NCBI GenBank assembly: GCA_037190665.1 | Contig: JBBCJT010000048.1 | Span: forward strand, 1 to 9,800 | Length of the DNA: 9,800 nt | Origin: JBBCJT01 sp037190665 | GTDB taxonomy: Bacteria; Pseudomonadota; Alphaproteobacteria; Acetobacterales; Acetobacteraceae | Direction of reading: 5' to 3' | Shown: positions 5,848 to 9,800 of the stretch, in pieces | Layout of the letters: each line of letters starts with the position of its first letter | Position numbering within the stretch: the first letter of the stretch is position 1 | Notes under the pieces: generated by a model | The model's database searches: none | The model's input: only the letters and a program-made list of their open reading frames with translations | Told to the model about the DNA's origin: nothing | Program-made: the position numbers and the translations under genes

Positions 5848-6897
5848 ATGAACACCCTGCCGCCCTCCGCGAAGGCGATGGTCCCCTTCGTGAGCGTCGA
5901 GAACATGATGCGGCTGGTCCACCATGTCGGCATCGAGACGCTGCTGCGCGAGCTGGCCGACCGTATCGAGGCCGACTTCCGCCGCTGGGAGAGCTTCGAC
6001 AAGACGCCGCGGGTAGCGAGCCATTCGCGCGACGGCGTGATCGAGCTGATGCCGACCTCCGACGGCACCGTCTACGGCTTCAAGTACGTCAACGGTCATC
6101 CCCGCAACGCGAGCGCAGGACTTCAGACCGTCACCGCCTTCGGCCTGCTCGCCGAGGTCGCCACCGGCTATCCGCTGCTGCTGACGGAGATGACGCTGCT
6201 GACCGCGCTGCGCACGGCCGCGACATCGGCCATGGCGGCGCGGCACCTCGCGCCGAAGGGGAGCCGGACCATGGCGATGATCGGCAACGGCGCGCAGGCG
6301 GAGTTCCAGGCGCTGGCGATGAAGGCCGTGATCGGGATCGAGGCGGTGCGGCTGTACGACATCGATCCCCGCGCGACGGCCAAGACGCTGCGCAACCTCG
6401 CGGACAGCGGCCTGCGCGCCACTGCCTGCGCCTCGCCCCAGGCGGCGGTGGAGGGCGCGGAGATCATCACCACCTGCACAGCCGACAAGCAGTTCGCGAC
6501 CATCCTCACCGACAACATGATCGGCGCGGGTATCCACATCAACGCGATCGGCGGCGACTGTCCGGGCAAGACGGAGCTGCACCGCGACATCCTGCTGCGC
6601 GCCGATACCTTCGTGGAGTATCCGCCGCAGACATGGATCGAGGGCGAGATCCAGCAGATGCCGCGCGACTACCCGATCACGGAGCTGTGGCGCGTCATCA
6701 CCGGCGAGCGTCCCGGCCGGACGGATGCACGGCAGATCACCCTGTTCGACAGCGTCGGCTTCGCCATCGAGGATTTCTCGGCGCTGCAGTACCTGCGCGA
6801 GCGCATCGCCGGCACCGACATGCTGCAGCTTCTCGACATGATTGCCGACCCGGACGATCCGCGCGATCTGTTCGGCATGCTTCAGCGCGCCCGCTGA
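5848..6897 (+). CDS. ocd: Ornithine cyclodeaminase
   Basis: A 349-residue enzyme that converts L-ornithine to L-proline and ammonia using bound NAD+. It closely resembles the Agrobacterium enzyme (shared blocks such as EADFRRWESFDK, ASHSRDGVIELMPTSDGT, FKYVNGHP and GGDCPGKTE). Active-site residues by comparison with the Pseudomonas putida enzyme: E66 (E56), K79 (K69), R122 (R112) and D237 (D228). The Rossmann glycine motif is IGNGAQAE (145-152). The ATG at 5848 is preferred, though the in-frame ATG at 5836 would add four residues; neither has a strong ribosome binding site, GGA at 5838-5840 being the best for 5848. The frame is open back to 5749 but that part overlaps the operator region. The CtlX-type gene follows after 16 bases. 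Divergent from the Lrp-type gene that probably controls it. Confidence 0.96.
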   Translation: MNTLPPSAKAMVPFVSVENMMRLVHHVGIETLLRELADRIEADFRRWESFDKTPRVASHSRDGVIELMPTSDGTVYGFKYVNGHPRNASAGLQTVTAFGLLAEVATGYPLLLTEMTLLTALRTAATSAMAARHLAPKGSRTMAMIGNGAQAEFQALAMKAVIGIEAVRLYDIDPRATAKTLRNLADSGLRATACASPQAAVEGAEIITTCTADKQFATILTDNMIGAGIHINAIGGDCPGKTELHRDILLRADTFVEYPPQTWIEGEIQQMPRDYPITELWRVITGERPGRTDARQITLFDSVGFAIEDFSALQYLRERIAGTDMLQLLDMIADPDDPRDLFGMLQRAR

Positions 6898-6913
6898 CCG
6901 GGGAAGGAAGCCC

Positions 6914-7846
6914 ATGTCCCGTCGCCGCCTCTACTCCGCGCAGGCTCCCGCCGCCGTCGTCATGGTCCGGCCGCACCATTTCACCGTGAACACGGAGACC
7001 GCCGCCGACAACCGCTTCCAGGCGGCGTCGCGGGACGGCGACGACCTCGCGCGCCTCGCCTATGACGAGATCACGGAGACCGCCGCGCTGCTCGAACGCC
7101 ACGGCGTGACCGTGCACCTGTTCGAGGACGAGGGCACGGAGACGCCGGATTCGGTGTTCCCCAACAACTGGTTCTCCACCCATGCCGGCGGGCATGTGGC
7201 GATCTACCCGATGAAGGCGGTGAGCCGCCGGCGGGAGCGCCGGCCCGACGTGATCGAGATGCTGAAGGCGCGCTATCGCGTGCAGGAGGTCGTCGATTAC
7301 TCGGGGCTGGAGCCGGACGGGCTGTTCCTGGAGGGCACGGGGGCGATGGTGCTCGATCACCTCGACCACATCGCCTATGCCGTCCGCTCCGAACGCACCG
7401 ACCCGATCATCCTGGAGCGGTTCTGCACCAAGTTCGGCTTCGAGCCGATGGTGTTCTCCGCGAAGGACACGGACGGGCACGACATCTACCACACCAACGT
7501 GCTGATGTGCGTGGCGACCGACTTCGCGATGATCGGGCTCGACATGATCGCCGACGCCGCACGGCGGCGCGAGATCGTGGACCGGTTCGAACGCTCCGGC
7601 CGGGAGGTGATCCCCCTCGACAACGGGCAGATCGCGGCCTTCGCGGGCAACGCGATCGAGCTGCAGGGGCGCGAAGGGCGGATGCTCGCCCTGTCCCGCA
7701 CGGCCTTCGAGGCGCTGAGGCCGGACCAGCGGGCCGCGATCGAGGAAAGCGCCCGGCTGCTGCCGCTCGCCATCCCCACCATCGAGCGCGCCGGCGGGTC
7801 CGTCCGCTGCACGCTCGCCGGCATCCACCTCACGCCCCGGGACTAG
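6914..7846 (+). CDS. ctlX: CtlX-type guanidine-modifying hydrolase (citrulline utilization)
   Basis: A 310-residue member of the guanidino-group modifying enzyme superfamily (arginine deiminase / DDAH / amidinotransferase pentein fold). Seen: PDSVFPNNWFSTH (78-90) with D79 and N84/N85, E140 in FLEGTGAMVLD, catalytic H193 in YHTNVLMCV, N246 in AGNAIEL, and nucleophile C299 in GGSVRCTLAGIHL. This arrangement and length fit the CtlX group, whose Francisella member is a citrulline ureidase making ornithine, CO2 and ammonia. Arginine dihydrolase (as in cyanobacterial AgrE, where the domain is fused to an ornithine cyclodeaminase-like domain) or arginine deiminase are alternatives. The ATG at 6914 has AAGGA five bases upstream. 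It follows ocd by 16 bases, so the pair should be co-transcribed and supply ornithine to the cyclodeaminase. No signal peptide; cytoplasmic. It ends 14 bases from the convergent tRNA gene. Confidence 0.88.
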   Translation: MSRRRLYSAQAPAAVVMVRPHHFTVNTETAADNRFQAASRDGDDLARLAYDEITETAALLERHGVTVHLFEDEGTETPDSVFPNNWFSTHAGGHVAIYPMKAVSRRRERRPDVIEMLKARYRVQEVVDYSGLEPDGLFLEGTGAMVLDHLDHIAYAVRSERTDPIILERFCTKFGFEPMVFSAKDTDGHDIYHTNVLMCVATDFAMIGLDMIADAARRREIVDRFERSGREVIPLDNGQIAAFAGNAIELQGREGRMLALSRTAFEALRPDQRAAIEESARLLPLAIPTIERAGGSVRCTLAGIHLTPRD

Positions 7847-7860
7847 CGGCCGGGGTGGTG

Positions 7861-7946
7861 TGGTGCGGGTGGTCGGACTCGAACCGACACTCTGTCGCCA
7901 GAAGCGGATTTTGAGTCCGCCGCGTCTACCGTTCCGCCACACCCGC
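7861..7946 (-). tRNA. tRNA-Leu (CAA)
   Basis: An 86-nt tRNA with encoded CCA. The acceptor arms GCGGGTG and CACCCGC pair perfectly, followed by A and CCA (7861-7864). The anticodon stem GCGGA/TCCGC closes the loop CTCAAAA, giving anticodon CAA at 7913-7911, which reads UUG. The long variable arm can fold (TCTG-GCGA-CAGA), as expected for class II leucine tRNA, and the T arm is GTCGG-TTCGAGT-CCGAC. UUG should be a rare codon in this GC-rich genome. It is convergent with ctlX and divergent from the kinase gene. Confidence 0.97.
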
Positions 7947-7954
7947 GCCCCGCC

Positions 7955-7960
7955 CTCATA
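7955..7960 (-). promoter_or_regulatory. Candidate -10 element of the tRNA-Leu promoter
   Basis: On the minus strand TATGAG lies eight bases upstream of the mature tRNA 5' end and is followed by a very GC-rich stretch (GGCGGGG), as in stringently controlled stable-RNA promoters. The -35 is weak: TTTCGT 17 bases further up is the best candidate. Confidence 0.3.
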
Positions 7961-8026
7961 GCCGCCGACGCACGGGGACGAAAGCGGCAAGCTGACCGGA
8001 TGCCCGGCGCGTGCTAGAAGGCCGCC

Positions 8027-9211
8027 GTGGGCGTGCCTCTCGACGACAGACAGTTGCAGCGTGACATCGCCGCGATCAACCGGATCGAGGCGGTGCCGCT
8101 TATCCTGGAGATCGCCTGCCGCGCCGCCGGGATGGGGTTCGCGGCCGTGGCGCGCGTGACCGAGGATCGCTGGATCGCGTGCAGCCTGCGCGACGAGATC
8201 GCCTTCGGCCTGCAGCCGGGCGGGGAGCTGCCGGTCGAGACGACGATCTGCGACGCGATCCGCCGGTCGGGGGCGGAGGTCGTGATCGACGAGGTGGCGG
8301 CCGACGACGCCTACTGCGCCCATCCCACGCCGGCCATGTACGGCTTCCAGAGCTACATCTCGGTGCCGATCATCCGCGCCGACGGCCGCTTCTTCGGCAC
8401 GCTCTGCGCCATCGACCCGCGACCCGCGCGGCTGAAGCAGACGCATGTGCCCGGCCTGTTCCGCCTGCTCGCCGAGCTGATCGCGCGGCATCTGGACGAC
8501 CAGGACCGCATCTCTGCGACGGAGGTCGCGCTGGACCGCCAGCGCCAGATGACCGAGTTGCAGGAACAGTTCGTTGCCGTGCTCGGCCACGACCTGCGCA
8601 ACCCGATCGCCTCCATCGGCGCGGGCGTGCGGCTGCTGCGCGCGGGCCCGCCGGCGGACAAGACGCGGACCATCCTGGAGCTGATGCAGTCGACCGTGAC
8701 GCGCATGACCGAGCTGGTCAGCCGCGTGCTCGATTTCGCGCGCGAGAGGCTGGGCGACGGGCTGCCGGTTGAATTGCAGCCCGACACGGGTCTGGAGGCC
8801 GTACTCGCCGCCGTCATCGCCGAGCACCGGGCGACCGCGCCCCACCGCGAGATCGAGGCGCGGCTGGCGGTGCCGGGCACTGTCTGCTGCGATTCCGCGC
8901 GCCTCGCGCAACTGCTCGGCAACCTGCTCGACAACGCGCTCACGCACGGGGCGCAGGATCAGCCGGTGCAGGTGGCGGCGGAGTGCCGCGACGGCGGGTT
9001 CGAGATCCGCGTGACCAATGCCGGCGACCCGATCCCGCCGGAGGTTACCGCGCGGCTGTTCCAGCCTTATGCGCGTGGCGGGACCAGCCCGGGCGGCCTC
9101 GGTCTCGGCCTCTATGTCTCCGCGGCGATCGCGCGCGCCCATGGCGGCACGCTCACTGCCGCGTCGGCGGCGGGGAGGACGAGCTTCACCCTGCGCATGC
9201 CGCTGGGCTGA
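8027..9211 (+). CDS. GAF-domain sensor histidine kinase, soluble
   Basis: A 394-residue histidine kinase with no membrane segment or signal peptide. Domains in order: GAF sensor domain (about 20-155, with ETTICDAI, HPTPAMYGFQSYISVPI and RFFGTLCAIDP); a short helical linker (160-182); the dimerisation/phosphoacceptor domain with H188 in GHDLRNPIASIG; and an ATPase domain with the N box NLLDNALTHG (299-308), G1 region NAGDPIPPE (331-339) and G2 box GGLGLGLYV (356-364). It would autophosphorylate H188 in response to a signal sensed by the GAF domain. The GAF shows no obvious chromophore-binding assignment. The start is GTG with AGAAGG about six bases upstream. There is no response regulator nearby, so it is an orphan kinase whose partner is encoded elsewhere. 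Its promoter would lie in the 80-bp gap shared with the tRNA. Confidence 0.93.
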   Translation: MGVPLDDRQLQRDIAAINRIEAVPLILEIACRAAGMGFAAVARVTEDRWIACSLRDEIAFGLQPGGELPVETTICDAIRRSGAEVVIDEVAADDAYCAHPTPAMYGFQSYISVPIIRADGRFFGTLCAIDPRPARLKQTHVPGLFRLLAELIARHLDDQDRISATEVALDRQRQMTELQEQFVAVLGHDLRNPIASIGAGVRLLRAGPPADKTRTILELMQSTVTRMTELVSRVLDFARERLGDGLPVELQPDTGLEAVLAAVIAEHRATAPHREIEARLAVPGTVCCDSARLAQLLGNLLDNALTHGAQDQPVQVAAECRDGGFEIRVTNAGDPIPPEVTARLFQPYARGGTSPGGLGLGLYVSAAIARAHGGTLTAASAAGRTSFTLRMPLG

Positions 9212-9292
9212 CCGGCCGCTTCAGACGCGGCGCTTCGGTCCCTCGCCCGGCTCGCGACCCCTGCCTCCGCACAAGCACCGCGGCGCAAGGTC

Positions 9293-9420
9293 CCCTCTCC
9301 CGCCCGGCGGGAGAGGGAGGGGCCCGCGCTTGCGCGGGAGGGTGAGGGTAAAGGCGAAACGTCTGCGCCGCGCTGGCGGAAGCACCCTCACCCCGGCCCT
9401 CTCCCGCAGGGGGGAGAGGG
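9293..9420. repeat. Composite palindromic intergenic repeat (REP/BIME-like)
   Basis: Three hairpins plus a longer-range pairing are seen in 128 bp. Hairpin 1 (9293-9317): 12-bp arms CCCTCTCCCGCC and GGCGGGAGAGGG about one base. Hairpin 2 (9323-9338): CCCGCGC-TT-GCGCGGG. Hairpin 3 (9397-9420): CCCTCTCCC-N6-GGGAGAGGG. In addition GGGTGAGGGT (9340-9349) pairs with ACCCTCACCC (9384-9393), so the second half is partly an inverted copy of the first. Sequences of this CCCTCTCCC/GGGTGAGGG type are common mobile-looking repeats between genes in GC-rich proteobacteria. It lies between convergent genes (kinase and mfd), where it may also end transcription in both directions. The frames through it are not genes. 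Confidence 0.8.
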
Positions 9421-9475
9421 AGTAGGAACACGGCCGTTCCGCGAAGCTATCGCCAGCCGGAGAAGATCGGCATCA

Positions 9476-9502
9476 TGTGCGGGAGCCGGCATCTCCCGCA
9501 CA
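9476..9502 (-). terminator. Hairpin downstream of mfd, possible terminator
   Basis: TGTGCGGGAG (9476-9485) and CTCCCGCACA (9493-9502) form a perfect 10-bp stem with a 7-base loop, six bases past the mfd stop codon. The stem is strong and well placed, but no T tract follows on the minus strand, so it may act with Rho or protect the mRNA end rather than be a classical intrinsic terminator. Confidence 0.5.
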
Positions 9503-9508
9503 CCTCAC

Positions 9509-9800
9509 TCACGCCGCCTGTGCCTGCTGCGCGAGGCGCTGGAGGTTGGCGAGCAGTTCGCGCGCGATGCGCACGCGCGCCGCCAGGTCCATCTCGCGCA
9601 CCATCGCCAGCTTGTGGTCCGGCCGCAGCTTCACCATGCCCTTCTGCGTCGCGAGCCAGGCCACCAGCCCGCCCGGGTTGGAGAAGAGATTGCCGCGGAA
9701 GCTGAGCACGATGCCCTTCGGCCCCGCCTCGATCTTCTCGATCCCCGCCTCGCGGCAGATGCGCTTGAGCGTGACGACCTGCAGCAGGTTCTCCACCTCC
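9509..9800 (-). CDS. mfd: Transcription-repair coupling factor Mfd (C-terminal end)
   Basis: The last 96 residues are visible; the rest lies beyond the right edge. Mfd is a DNA translocase that removes RNA polymerase stalled at lesions and recruits UvrA for nucleotide excision repair. The visible part matches the end of the C-terminal autoinhibitory (TRCF/D7) domain: VENLLQVVTLKRICREAGIE, then AGPKGIVLSFRGNLFSNPGG and LVAWLATQKG with a basic stretch leading to the stop. None of the helicase motifs are within the window. The tail after the domain (LQRLAQQAQAA) is short. It converges on the histidine kinase gene across about 300 bases that hold the palindromic repeat and a hairpin. Confidence 0.9.
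   Translation of the reverse strand, partial: EVENLLQVVTLKRICREAGIEKIEAGPKGIVLSFRGNLFSNPGGLVAWLATQKGMVKLRPDHKLAMVREMDLAARVRIARELLANLQRLAQQAQAA

Noticed and set aside
7861..7946. tRNA-Leu as a phage or island attachment site
   Set aside because: No integrase, no direct repeat of the tRNA 3' end and ordinary chromosomal genes on both sides within the window.
6737..9142. Very long minus-strand open frame (about 800 codons)
   Set aside because: It runs antisense through ocd, ctlX, the tRNA gene and the kinase, all strongly supported; its translation is Arg/Gly/His-rich and low in family features, typical of shadow frames in GC-rich DNA.
9186..9431. Proline- and arginine-rich open frames across the palindromic repeat
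   Set aside because: They are translations of the hairpin repeat; no start context and no family match.
1..9800. CRISPR array, toxin-antitoxin pair or phage-defence genes
   Set aside because: No regularly spaced repeats and no recognisable defence, toxin or nuclease genes; the window looks like metabolic and housekeeping chromosome.

Overview
The window is high-GC DNA with strongly GC-biased third codon positions, dense genes and short gaps. An Agrobacterium-type ornithine cyclodeaminase, a GTTC-N7-GTTC LexA box and the general family content suggest an alphaproteobacterium, perhaps Rhodospirillales/Acetobacteraceae-like. The class is well supported; the family-level guess is inference. This looks like ordinary chromosome: there is no integrase, transposase, phage gene or CRISPR array.

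Layout. (1) Positions 1-227, minus strand: the N-terminal end of a putative DNA modification/repair radical SAM protein. A LexA (SOS) box sits exactly inside the spacer of its likely promoter. (2) 468-3239, plus strand: a family 5 ABC transporter substrate-binding protein with a Tat-like signal, then an FMN-dependent alpha-hydroxy-acid oxidase. (3) 3250-5188, minus strand, converging on the oxidase: an SMP-30/gluconolactonase-like propeller, a possible 30-residue small ORF overlapping its stop codon, and an NHL propeller resembling peptidyl-alpha-hydroxyglycine alpha-amidating lyase. (4) 5266-7846: an Lrp/AsnC regulator (minus) divergent from ornithine cyclodeaminase and a CtlX-type guanidine-modifying hydrolase (plus). 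The regulator gap holds an inverted repeat and a 42-bp-spaced direct repeat. (5) 7861-7946, minus: tRNA-Leu(CAA). (6) 8027-9211, plus: a soluble GAF-domain histidine kinase. (7) 9293-9420: a composite palindromic intergenic repeat. (8) 9509-9800, minus: the C-terminal end of Mfd, preceded on its downstream side by a strong hairpin.

How the genes may work together. The clearest pathway is CtlX plus Ocd: citrulline (or a related guanidino/ureido compound) to ornithine to proline, with ammonia released at each step and the divergent Lrp-type protein as the likely amino-acid-responsive regulator. The substrate-binding protein, hydroxy-acid oxidase, SMP-30-like and PAL-like genes form a plausible catabolic neighbourhood for an imported peptide-like or hydroxy-acid compound, but the substrate cannot be read from sequence. 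The two window edges carry DNA-repair genes (radical SAM and Mfd) that are unrelated in position. The observation most worth following is the LexA box on the radical SAM gene, which places a poorly understood DNA-repair candidate in the SOS regulon.
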